Assembly (NCBI RefSeq): GCF_018596315.1
Contig: NZ_JAHEAG010000025.1
Location: 49,295-113,294 of the forward strand
Reading direction: 5' to 3'
Length of the DNA stretch: 64,000 nucleotides
Source of the DNA: Bradyrhizobium sp. SRL28
Lineage (GTDB): Bacteria > Pseudomonadota > Alphaproteobacteria > Rhizobiales > Xanthobacteraceae
The notes beneath the pieces are model-generated. The model had not been told where the DNA came from. It was given only the letters and a program-made list of their open reading frames with translations, and searched no databases. Position numbers and translations under genes: made by a program. This document shows, one piece after another, positions 57,763 to 64,000 of the stretch (position 1 is the first letter of the stretch; each line of letters starts with the position of its first letter).

Positions 57763-58698
57763 TCAAGCCGCGGTTCCATCCCGCGTGAATTCAGCGGCAT
57801 GCAACTTGATGAAGTCGTACATGCTGATCGGCTTCTGGCCGGTGAGTTTGAACAGGTCGTCGGTCATACGGTCGTAGCGGCCCTGCTTGTTCAGCTCCGT
57901 CATCACGGAAAGGTGCTTGACGATGTGCGCGGGCACGCCAGCCCCCAGAAGCTTTTCGCTCCAGTCGGAGAGTGGCACGTCGCGATAGTGGATCGTCCGA
58001 CCCAGCGCCTCGGAGAACACGCGCGCGTAGTGCTCCAGATCGGCCGATTCAAACCCCGTCAAATTGTAAACCTGGCCGATGTGCGGCGTGGGATCCTCGA
58101 GGACGACCGATACGGCGCGCGCCACGTCCACGGCCGAAATCGGTGAGGTTTTGCCGCCGCCCATTGGCAACGCCAGTTCATCGGCGTCCCGCACGCTCGG
58201 GGCAGCGAAAAGGCGGAAGAACCCTTCGAGGAAGACCGTGGGCCGCATCGTGACGACCGGGAGGCCCGACCAGGACAAAGCCTGTTCAGCCAGCCAGTGC
58301 AGCTTGTGCTGCGGGCTGTCGGTGCTCTCGGTGATGCTCATCTGCGTAACGGTCATCTGAGACATGTTCACGAACGCTTCGACGCCGTGATGGCGCGCCA
58401 CGGCAGCGGTGTTGACCGTGGCCGTCAGGTAATCGGCCGAAACCGACATGCCGAAATAGACACTCGCGCAACCTTCGATCGCGCGGTGCATCGCGGTGAG
58501 GTCAGTCAGGTCGCCTTGCATGACCTCGGCGCCGAGCTGGCGCAGGGCCTCGGCGCGTTCATCCTCGCGGCGCACCAGGGCGCGCACCTTGCGCCCCTTG
58601 GCGAGCACCATTTCGGTGAGATTGCGGCCGATGGACCCGACAGCGCCACCCGCGCCGGTCACCAGGATCGGGCTAGCATGTGACGATTGCGTAGTCAT
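57763..58698 (-). CDS. NmrA/SDR-type NAD(P)-binding protein
   Basis: 311 residues. Rossmann start ILVTGAGGAVGSIGRNLTEM, then GRKVRALVRREDERAEALRQ (NADP-binding Arg), QGDLTDLTAMHRAIEGC and VVTMRPTVFLEGFFRLF. This is the atypical SDR group (NmrA, quinone reductase 2 or NAD(P)H sensor). Whether it is an enzyme or a redox sensor is not clear. It stands alone, divergent from the cytochrome P460 gene with 340 bp between. Confidence 0.87.
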   Translation of the reverse strand: MTTQSSHASPILVTGAGGAVGSIGRNLTEMVLAKGRKVRALVRREDERAEALRQLGAEVMQGDLTDLTAMHRAIEGCASVYFGMSVSADYLTATVNTAAVARHHGVEAFVNMSQMTVTQMSITESTDSPQHKLHWLAEQALSWSGLPVVTMRPTVFLEGFFRLFAAPSVRDADELALPMGGGKTSPISAVDVARAVSVVLEDPTPHIGQVYNLTGFESADLEHYARVFSEALGRTIHYRDVPLSDWSEKLLGAGVPAHIVKHLSVMTELNKQGRYDRMTDDLFKLTGQKPISMYDFIKLHAAEFTRDGTAA

Positions 58699-59038
58699 TT
58701 CAATTGCCCCTCGATGAGTTCAGATTGCGGGACGATCGCCGGGTTACAGGACGACTCGACAAGGCTCTCCTGGTCGAGAACCGGGCGAGCCGAGTAACAA
58801 AAGACATGTGATGCGGCACGGCCCAGCATCAAGACTATGTCACTGACGCTTCCGCTTTTGACCCCATCGTGGACAGTTCAGAAATACTGATATGCACCAT
58901 GGCATCGGACCCCATTTCGCAACGCGCAAATCCATGCTGTAATCATGTTCTTCGTGAGCAACGGGCAACGAAGCCCTAAGCCTCGAAGAAAACAATGCGA
59001 CGACGCAATTTCCAACAACGCGGTTAGGAGATGCGACA
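58699..59038. other. intergenic region between divergent genes
   Basis: 340 bp with promoters of both genes expected. A GTAGGAGATG-type ribosome site (taggagatgcgaca) lies directly before the cytochrome P460 start. No repeat or further gene is supported. Confidence 0.5.
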
Positions 59039-59596
59039 ATGAAAAAAAGCACGCTGATCAGTCTCAGTATTTCGGTATCGATCGCCGTTTTGGCGGCTGG
59101 TGTCGCGATTTCCGCGCAGGACAAATATACTGTAAAAGTACCGAATGGCCTCGGGTTCTCTGACTTTAGGGGATACGAGGACTGGCCAGTGATCGCGATA
59201 AGTCAGAGCGGAGGCAAGATCGCTGTGATCGTGGGAAATCCGGTAATAATCGACGCCTTTAAGGAAGGGGTGCCCGGCAATGGCAAGCCTTTCCCAGACG
59301 GCGCCAAGATGGCGAAAATTCATTGGAATCCGAAAATACAAGAGACGTACCCCGGTCAGCCAACGGTGCTAGGTGCCCAGCAGGACGCTGGTTTCATGGT
59401 GAAGGACAGCAAGAGGTTCGCGGACAGCGGCGGATGGGGATGGGCCGAGTTCCTCTATGACGCGGCATCCGATACGTTTAAGCCCGCCACTGCAGCGGAC
59501 AATCCGCCTCAGGAAAACGACGCGAAGTGCGGGTTCGCGTGCCACACGGTGGTGCAGAACCGCGACTACGTATTCACGGAGTATGGAAAGAGGTGA
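59039..59596 (+). CDS. cytochrome P460 family protein with CX3CH haem motif
   Basis: 185 residues. Signal peptide ends near AAGVAISAQDKYT; the mature part has the P460 plan: PNGLGFSDFRGYEDWPVI at the start, VMVKDSKRF-like middle (GFMVKDSKRFADSGGWGW) and a C-terminal haem site. That site reads KCGFACHTVV, C-x3-C-H, one residue more than the normal C-x2-C-H. P460 proteins bind a haem cross-linked to a Lys and oxidise hydroxylamine or related compounds in the periplasm. No hydroxylamine or ammonia oxidation genes are near. Confidence 0.83.
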   Translation: MKKSTLISLSISVSIAVLAAGVAISAQDKYTVKVPNGLGFSDFRGYEDWPVIAISQSGGKIAVIVGNPVIIDAFKEGVPGNGKPFPDGAKMAKIHWNPKIQETYPGQPTVLGAQQDAGFMVKDSKRFADSGGWGWAEFLYDAASDTFKPATAADNPPQENDAKCGFACHTVVQNRDYVFTEYGKR

Positions 59597-59989
59597 GTAT
59601 CGGATGGCGTTGACGGACAGTCGTAACGACTGCGCCGAATAATGGTGGATGTCCGCACCTGGCACGTTTGGGACCTCACGCGATGTCCAGACTTGGGTCT
59701 GGAATGCGTATCAAAGCGGAAGTCCGCCAACCACTCCGCATTTATGATTTGGGTTCCGGTCCGCGAACTCCCATACGGGCCCGCAGCTCCATCGCTGCAC
59801 TAGAGGCCGGACAGATGGCAGCATCCGACTACGTGCCAATCTTCTTCAAAAACCGCTTGCATTTGGCGGGGCGTCCACAGGTGGGTTCACGCCCTGGCGG
59901 CCCGGTTTCGACGTGCGTGACGCACCTCACGGTGCGGCTTGGCAGTGGCGTCCATGATGGCATCGGATATCGGCCATCGGAGCAGTGTC
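59597..59989. other. intergenic region with degenerate repeat motifs
   Basis: About 390 bp without a gene. It has TGTCCGCACCTGGCACG, TGTCCAGACTTGGGTCTGGA and AAGCGGAAGTCCGCC, degenerate forms of the GTCCGCT / AGCGGAC motif seen near the caspase-like gene, then the promoter and start region duplicated at 57348. Confidence 0.45.
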
Positions 59990-60211
59990 ATGGATCAGGC
60001 AAGGCGATTGAAGATCGGTGCGATTTTCTTCACCATCTTCTGGATCGGCGGGATGCTGTGGTGGAGCGGCGAGTATCATCCCGCCTACATCATCATTCTG
60101 ACCATCTGCGGAACGATTGCGGGCTACCTCTGGTACCTCGGCATGCGCTGGGCGTTTCAACGCCTGCACCTGCTTCCGCTGAACGGCGATCACGGCAGGG
60201 AGACGCCGTGA
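59990..60211 (+). CDS. small membrane protein
   Basis: 73 residues, start MDQARRLKIGAIFFTIFWIG; ggag 7 nt upstream. Two membrane helices (IFFTIFWIGGMLWW and YIIILTICGTIAGYLWYLG) and a polar end. Function unknown. A truncated copy of its first codons and upstream region is in the relic at 57345. Confidence 0.7.
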   Translation: MDQARRLKIGAIFFTIFWIGGMLWWSGEYHPAYIIILTICGTIAGYLWYLGMRWAFQRLHLLPLNGDHGRETP

Positions 60212-60351
60212 TGACGCGGTGAGGCCTTCGTCGATTGCTGCTAGTTTTTTTCCTCATGCATGATGAACCGGGCAGGTTGACCATGCGCAGCACGATCATC
60301 GACCGGTTCGGCTACCGGGAATGTCCGCGTCAGTAGACCGTTGCGGCGCGA

Positions 60352-61524
60352 TCAGCCTGCATCCCACTTCACCGGCAGATTGAGCAATCCGCGAAACGCC
60401 CAGCCGCCGATCCTAACCGGCTCGCTCTCGTCCAGCCGCAGGCCCTTCAGCCGCGCAAACGCGCTCGGCAACGCGACGTCGGCCACCATGGCGCGGGAGG
60501 CGAAGGCGCCGGCGCAATAATGCGGGCCGGCGCCGAAGGCGATGCTCTTCTGGGTGTCGCGGGTGATGTCGAAACGATCCGGCTCGGCAAAGCAGGCCTC
60601 GTCGCGGTTGGCCGAGCCGAACATGAAGAACACGCGGTCTTCCGGCTCGAAGTCGATGCCGCCATACGTCCACGGCTTTGCGACGCGGCGCGGCGACATC
60701 TGGATCGGTGCAATCCAGCGCGCGTACTCCTCGAACACGTCGATCCATTTTGCTTTTCCCTCGCGCACCAGCGCGAGCTGTTCGGGATGCGTCAGCAGCG
60801 CCCAGGTCGCGCCGGCAATTGCGTCGCGCGGCTCGTTCTGCCCGCCCGAGATCGCAAGCTTGATGTTGGCGCGGATGCTTTCCATGTTCTGGCCTGAAGC
60901 CAGCAGCACGCTGAGGATCGAGGTGTTCGGGTGCTTCTTCACCACCGGGATCATGTCGTCGATCGCGGCATCGATGCCAGCGGTGGCCGCATGGCAGCGC
61001 GCCTCGACCTCCTTGTTGCCGGTATAGTTCGCGATGCCGTCGATCATCGCCTGCGACCACGCGTCCATGTCCGGGTAGCGCATGTTGGTGAGCCCGGTGA
61101 CGTCCTTCAGGCATTCGGCCGACAGCGGCAGCGCCAGCTCTTTACAGAGATCGGCGGAGCCTTTCGGCGCGAGTTCGTCGAGGATGCGGTCGGCATGGGC
61201 CTGAAACTGCCGGACCCAGGTGTCGCGCACGGTGCGCGGCGACACCGCGGGAAACATCGCCTGCCGCTCCGTCATGTGCGCATCGCCATCCTTGCGCATC
61301 ATGTTGTGGCCCATCAGCACATTCATCAGCCCGGCGGGTTGATGTGAGGAGAACACGTCGATGCGCTTCTCCTGGGTGAAGATGTCATCGCGGCGGGTGA
61401 ACACGGTCGAGCCCAACTGCGGCACGAACGCGATCGGCGCTTGCTTCCGCATCTTCGCCAGCGCGGGATAGGGATCGGCCCAGAAGGACGGGACATCGAT
61501 GTCGAAATGCGGGGCGTTAGACAT
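60352..61524 (-). CDS. cytochrome P450
   Basis: 390 residues, the bacterial soluble type. Haem Cys in FGAGPHYCAGAF; ExxR within FEEYARWIAP; and the helix-I region GGQNEPRDAIAGATWAL, where the acid-Thr pair is present as E...T-like residues. It hydroxylates a small substrate with external ferredoxin and reductase, none of which is adjacent. It is 7 bp downstream of the SDR gene in the same operon. Confidence 0.93.
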   Translation of the reverse strand: MSNAPHFDIDVPSFWADPYPALAKMRKQAPIAFVPQLGSTVFTRRDDIFTQEKRIDVFSSHQPAGLMNVLMGHNMMRKDGDAHMTERQAMFPAVSPRTVRDTWVRQFQAHADRILDELAPKGSADLCKELALPLSAECLKDVTGLTNMRYPDMDAWSQAMIDGIANYTGNKEVEARCHAATAGIDAAIDDMIPVVKKHPNTSILSVLLASGQNMESIRANIKLAISGGQNEPRDAIAGATWALLTHPEQLALVREGKAKWIDVFEEYARWIAPIQMSPRRVAKPWTYGGIDFEPEDRVFFMFGSANRDEACFAEPDRFDITRDTQKSIAFGAGPHYCAGAFASRAMVADVALPSAFARLKGLRLDESEPVRIGGWAFRGLLNLPVKWDAG

Positions 61525-61531
61525 GATGCGC

Positions 61532-62299
61532 TCACACAGCTCGGTAACCGCCGTCGACCATCACGATCGATCCGGAGACGTAGGCCGAAAGATCGGAAGC
61601 GAGGAAGATCGCGGGGCCGACGATGTCTTCCGCCGTCCCGGCGCGGCCCAGCGGGGTGTGATCCATGAACGTTTTCACAAGGTCCGGATTGTTGGCGCGG
61701 GCATTGGCGTTCAAGGGCGTCGCGATGAAGCCCGGGCCGATCGCATTGACGCGGACGCCTTCCTTGCCGAGTTCGGCGGCGAGCGCCTTGGTGAAGCCGA
61801 GCACGCCGTGCTTGGAGGCGGTGTAGGCCGGCGAGCTCGGCGTGCGCACATGCACAAACGATTGGATCGAGCCGATATTGACGATGCGCCCCTTGCTGGC
61901 GCGCAAGGGCGCGAGGAACGCATGCGTCACATTGAAAACACCGGTAAGGTTGATGGCGATGATGTCTTCCCAGTCGTTGATCACGGCCTCCGCCGCGCCC
62001 AGCATGCCGTTGCGGCGGACGATGCCGGCATTGTTGACGAGGATCGAGACCTGTCCGACCTTGTCGGCGATCTGTTTTGCCATCGCGACGCAGTCCTCGC
62101 GCTTGGCGACATCGAGTGCGAAACTGTCCGCACTTCCGCCGGCGTCACGAATTTCCTTCGCGGCCTCGGCCGCCGCCTTCTCGTCCCTGTCGAGCAGCAC
62201 GAGCCGCGCGCCCTCGCGGGCGTAGCCGATCGCAATGGCGCGACCGATACCGGAACCTGCGCCGGTGACGACTGCGATATGATTCTGGAGAAGGGGCAT
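61532..62299 (-). CDS. short-chain dehydrogenase/reductase
   Basis: 255 residues, start at 62299 (MPLLQNHIAVVTG) with gagga 7-8 nt upstream; an ATG two codons earlier is too near the ribosome site. Cofactor motif VVTGAGSGIGRA, ILVNNAGIVRR, catalytic Ser in IGSIQSF, YTASK (Tyr-x3-Lys), and VDGGYRAV end. Probably oxidises the alcohol made by the P450 encoded 7 bp downstream. The substrate is unknown. Confidence 0.93.
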   Translation of the reverse strand: MPLLQNHIAVVTGAGSGIGRAIAIGYAREGARLVLLDRDEKAAAEAAKEIRDAGGSADSFALDVAKREDCVAMAKQIADKVGQVSILVNNAGIVRRNGMLGAAEAVINDWEDIIAINLTGVFNVTHAFLAPLRASKGRIVNIGSIQSFVHVRTPSSPAYTASKHGVLGFTKALAAELGKEGVRVNAIGPGFIATPLNANARANNPDLVKTFMDHTPLGRAGTAEDIVGPAIFLASDLSAYVSGSIVMVDGGYRAV

Positions 62300-62372
62300 G
62301 GGCATTTCCTCTTGCTTGATTTTGGCAGAGGATAGCAAGCGTGCCCGCTTGTACAAGGTGGTAGCGATTGTT

Positions 62373-62451
62373 GTAGGGCGGGTTAGCGAAGCGTAACCCG
62401 CCGCAACGGTGCGAATGGAAGGCGGATTACGCTTCGCTAATCCGCCCTACA
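62373..62451. repeat. palindromic repeat, family B (copy 2)
   Basis: First 33 bp identical to the copy at 16250 (GTAGGGCGGGTTAGCGAAGC onwards) and the same right arm GCTTCGCTAATCCGCCCTAC; only the loop differs. Confidence 0.88.
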
Positions 62452-62455
62452 CAAC

Positions 62456-62707
62456 TTACAGCTTGCAGGCGCCCTTCTTGAGCATGCCGTCCTTCACCGC
62501 GAGCGCGGCGGCAAACCTCGGAACCGGCTTGCTGACGGCCTTGTAGTTCGAGGGGACCGGCTTGGTCGGAATGCTCCGGTCCCAGACCTGGCAGACGCCG
62601 GTGCCTTCCCAGCGGATCAGATGAAAGGCGGCTTCGGCGGGGCTGGTCGCGGCGAGCGCAGTGAGGGCGAGGCCGGCGGTGGCAGCAAGGGCGGTCAATC
62701 GAAGCAT
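62456..62707 (-). CDS. small secreted protein, copy 1 of a pair
   Basis: 83 residues from the ATG at 62707 (MLRLTALAATAGLALTAL). Signal peptide cut near SPAEAAFHL, mature part FHLIRWEGTGVCQVWDRSIP and ending MLKKGACKL, with two Cys that may form one disulfide. Same family as the gene at 62982. Function unknown; I recall the pattern as common in Bradyrhizobium. Confidence 0.72.
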   Translation of the reverse strand: MLRLTALAATAGLALTALAATSPAEAAFHLIRWEGTGVCQVWDRSIPTKPVPSNYKAVSKPVPRFAAALAVKDGMLKKGACKL

Positions 62708-62884
62708 GGGCAAAATACTCCTGTTGGGAAATGCGCGGCCGCGCTCCGCAACGACATTGAGGGAGCGAGCTCCCGGCCGGGGATGACCGGGCATCCCTTT
62801 GGTGTAACGGGTGTGTGATTGGTTCAAAGGCGCGCATGAAAAAGGACGGCGAGTAGTCCTCTCGCCGGCCTCTATTTCGTTAAT

Positions 62885-62973
62885 GTAGCCCGGATGGAGC
62901 GCAGCGAAATCCGGGGACCGGTCTTCACTCGGACTAGGCTTCCCCGGATTACGCTTCGCTCCATCCGGGCTAC
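62885..62973. repeat. palindromic repeat, family A (copy 3)
   Basis: GTAGCCCGGATGGAGCGCAG and CTTCGCTCCATCCGGGCTAC arms, inner AAATCCGGGGA / TCCCCGGATT. It lies between the two paralogous small genes. Confidence 0.85.
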
Positions 62974-62981
62974 GAAAGAAG

Positions 62982-63236
62982 TCAGAGCGAGCAGGTGCCG
63001 TTGCGCAGCAGGCCGTCCTTGACGACCAGCGCGTCGACGAAGGTCGGCACTTCCGAGCCGACGAGCACGGTATAGTTGCCGGGATACGGCGCGGTCGGGA
63101 TGCTCCGGTCCCAGATCTGGCAGAAGCCGGAATCCTGCCAGCGGATCAGATGATAGGCGGCGTTCGCCGGGCTTGACGCGGCAAGTGCGGTGAAGCCGAT
63201 GCTGGCAACGGCGCAGAGGGCAAAAATACGACGCAT
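62982..63236 (-). CDS. small secreted protein, copy 2 of a pair
   Basis: 84 residues from the ATG at 63236 (MRRIFALCAVASIGFTAL). Signal peptide cut near SPANAAYHL; mature part YHLIRWQDSGFCQIWDRSIP and ending LLRNGTCSL. It is about half identical to copy 1 with the same Cys positions, so the two are tandem paralogues split by a family A repeat. Longer frames upstream are not supported. Confidence 0.72.
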   Translation of the reverse strand: MRRIFALCAVASIGFTALAASSPANAAYHLIRWQDSGFCQIWDRSIPTAPYPGNYTVLVGSEVPTFVDALVVKDGLLRNGTCSL

Positions 63237-63419
63237 CTTCAATCTCCTGTTTGGAACACGGGGCTCTTGCGCCCGGCTACCCCTTGAGTAGCGGGCAAAG
63301 CGAGAAGGTTCAAAGGCGCAAAACGCGAGGTGCAATGGGTTAGCGAAATCCTCAACCGCTGCTATGATTCAGGCCCGGCCGCGGGACGATGCCAATGTCA
63401 GGGTTCAAGGAGACGAAGC

Positions 63420-63968
63420 ATGATGCAAGCAGCAACCCGATGGCGCGCGTTGAGACTGCGCAGCGGCGCAAGCGCCGTGCTGACCATGCTGTGCGCGCTA
63501 GCGGCGCTGTCGTTTCCATCGGCCGGAACGCCGGCCGCCGCGCCGATCGCGGTGGCGGTGGCGGATTTCGATTATTTCGACACTTCCGGAGAGGTCGTGG
63601 ACCAGAGCGCGGAGCATCGCGCCCGCGTGGCGTCGTTTGCAAAATTGCTGCGCGATAATCTGGCGGCCCAGGGTGAATATCGCGTGGTGCCGATCGAATG
63701 CCCGGATCATCCCTGCACCGCCACCAGCATGTCGCAGGATCTTTTCATCGCCGCCGTACGGAAGGCCGGTGCGCGGCTTGTAGTGTATGGCGGCATCCGC
63801 AAGATGAGCACGCTGGTGCAATGGGGCGAAATCCAGCTGCTCGATCTCGAAGCCGAGAAACTGTTGATGCGGCGAACGGTGACGTTCCGCGGCGACAACG
63901 ATGCCGCCTATCGCCATGCCGCCGATTTCGTCAGCAATACGCTGAAGGAAACGATGCCGCAGCCGTGA
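63420..63968 (+). CDS. DUF2380/DUF3280 family secreted protein
   Basis: 182 residues, start at 63420 with aaggag 7 nt upstream. Signal peptide ends near SAGTPAAAPIAVAV. The mature part AVAVADFDYFDTSGEVVDQS, DNLAAQGEYRVVPI, CPDHPC with two Cys and GARLVVYGGIRKMSTLVQW matches the DUF2380 plan, a periplasmic protein of unknown function with a TolB-N-like fold. Confidence 0.78.
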   Translation: MMQAATRWRALRLRSGASAVLTMLCALAALSFPSAGTPAAAPIAVAVADFDYFDTSGEVVDQSAEHRARVASFAKLLRDNLAAQGEYRVVPIECPDHPCTATSMSQDLFIAAVRKAGARLVVYGGIRKMSTLVQWGEIQLLDLEAEKLLMRRTVTFRGDNDAAYRHAADFVSNTLKETMPQP

Positions 63969-63974
63969 GTCTCG

Positions 63975-64000
63975 TAGGGCGGATTAGCGACAGCGTAATC
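63975..64000. repeat. palindromic repeat, family B (copy 3, cut by window end)
   Basis: GTAGGGCGGATTAGCGACAG onwards matches the left arm of the family B copies at 16250 and 62373. The rest lies outside the window. Confidence 0.7.

Noticed and set aside
58840..59124. Small minus-strand frame overlapping the P460 start
   Set aside because: Covers the signal peptide and ribosome site of a well-supported gene and has no protein-like features.

Overview
The window looks like a chromosomal segment of Bradyrhizobium or a close relative (Alphaproteobacteria, Nitrobacteraceae). The reasons are high GC with strong third-position GC bias; a D-tartrate dehydratase whose active-site residues fall at the numbering of the Bradyrhizobium japonicum enzyme; an Irr-type iron box (TTTAGAA-N3-TTCTAAA) ahead of bacterioferritin; and at least eight kinds of intergenic palindromic repeat typical of this group. 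No rRNA, tRNA, CRISPR array, intact insertion sequence or phage module was seen. Species assignment is inference from recalled family knowledge, not from a search.

Layout. 1-5.4 kb: end of a c-type cytochrome, amidase, glutathione peroxidase/DUF3297, D-tartrate dehydratase and a short SerA. 5.4-12 kb: malonyl-CoA decarboxylase, AraC regulator divergent from an MFS permease, a DUF4239 membrane protein, and a periplasmic/envelope run (Cys-rich protein, OmpA-like protein, solute-binding protein). 12-16 kb: a sigma-54-type promoter, a formate/nitrite-type channel, and a fused PP2C phosphatase-Ser/Thr kinase, followed by an orphan ModA-like protein. 16-26 kb: PHA depolymerase, GST, cupin, enolase-superfamily enzyme, AraC/GyrI regulator, SMP-30 lactonase, GNAT and GMC oxidoreductase. 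26-28 kb: a lower-GC stretch with a caspase-fold protein that has lost both catalytic residues. 28-35 kb: a vanillate-demethylase-like operon (oxygenase, GntR regulator, reductase), a TctC/Bug binding protein, an O-methyltransferase and a Baeyer-Villiger-type monooxygenase. 34.7-48 kb: MoxR ATPase and vWA protein, two rhodaneses, an L,D-transpeptidase with internal repeats, dehydrogenases, EttA and a lytic transglycosylase. 48-55 kb: small secreted paralogues and an iron-storage pair (bfd, Irr box, bfr), then hydrolases and small conserved proteins. 55-64 kb: a threonyl-tRNA synthetase paralogue behind a candidate threonine attenuator, a chimeric gene relic, a cytochrome P460, a P450-SDR pair and small secreted proteins.

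How it works together. Most of the window is ordinary accessory metabolism: aromatic and sugar-acid breakdown, fatty-acid/PHA turnover and envelope maintenance. Small operons are visible (GPx-DUF3297, Cys-rich-OmpA, GNAT-GMC-hypothetical, van-like trio, P450-SDR), separated by palindromic repeats. Three solute-binding proteins have no transporter partners nearby.

The strongest unusual element is at 55.8-57.2 kb. A candidate leaderless 25-residue peptide with four Thr codons in a five-codon run is followed by mutually exclusive hairpins and a T-tailed terminator, then a 403-residue ThrRS that lacks the N-terminal TGS and editing domains but keeps all three zinc ligands. It reads as a self-regulated, editing-deficient ThrRS paralogue. 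Other points of interest are the Tyr/Ser pseudo-caspase, the sigma-54-controlled channel with its kinase/phosphatase, the Irr box at bfr, and the duplicated relic at 57.3 kb.
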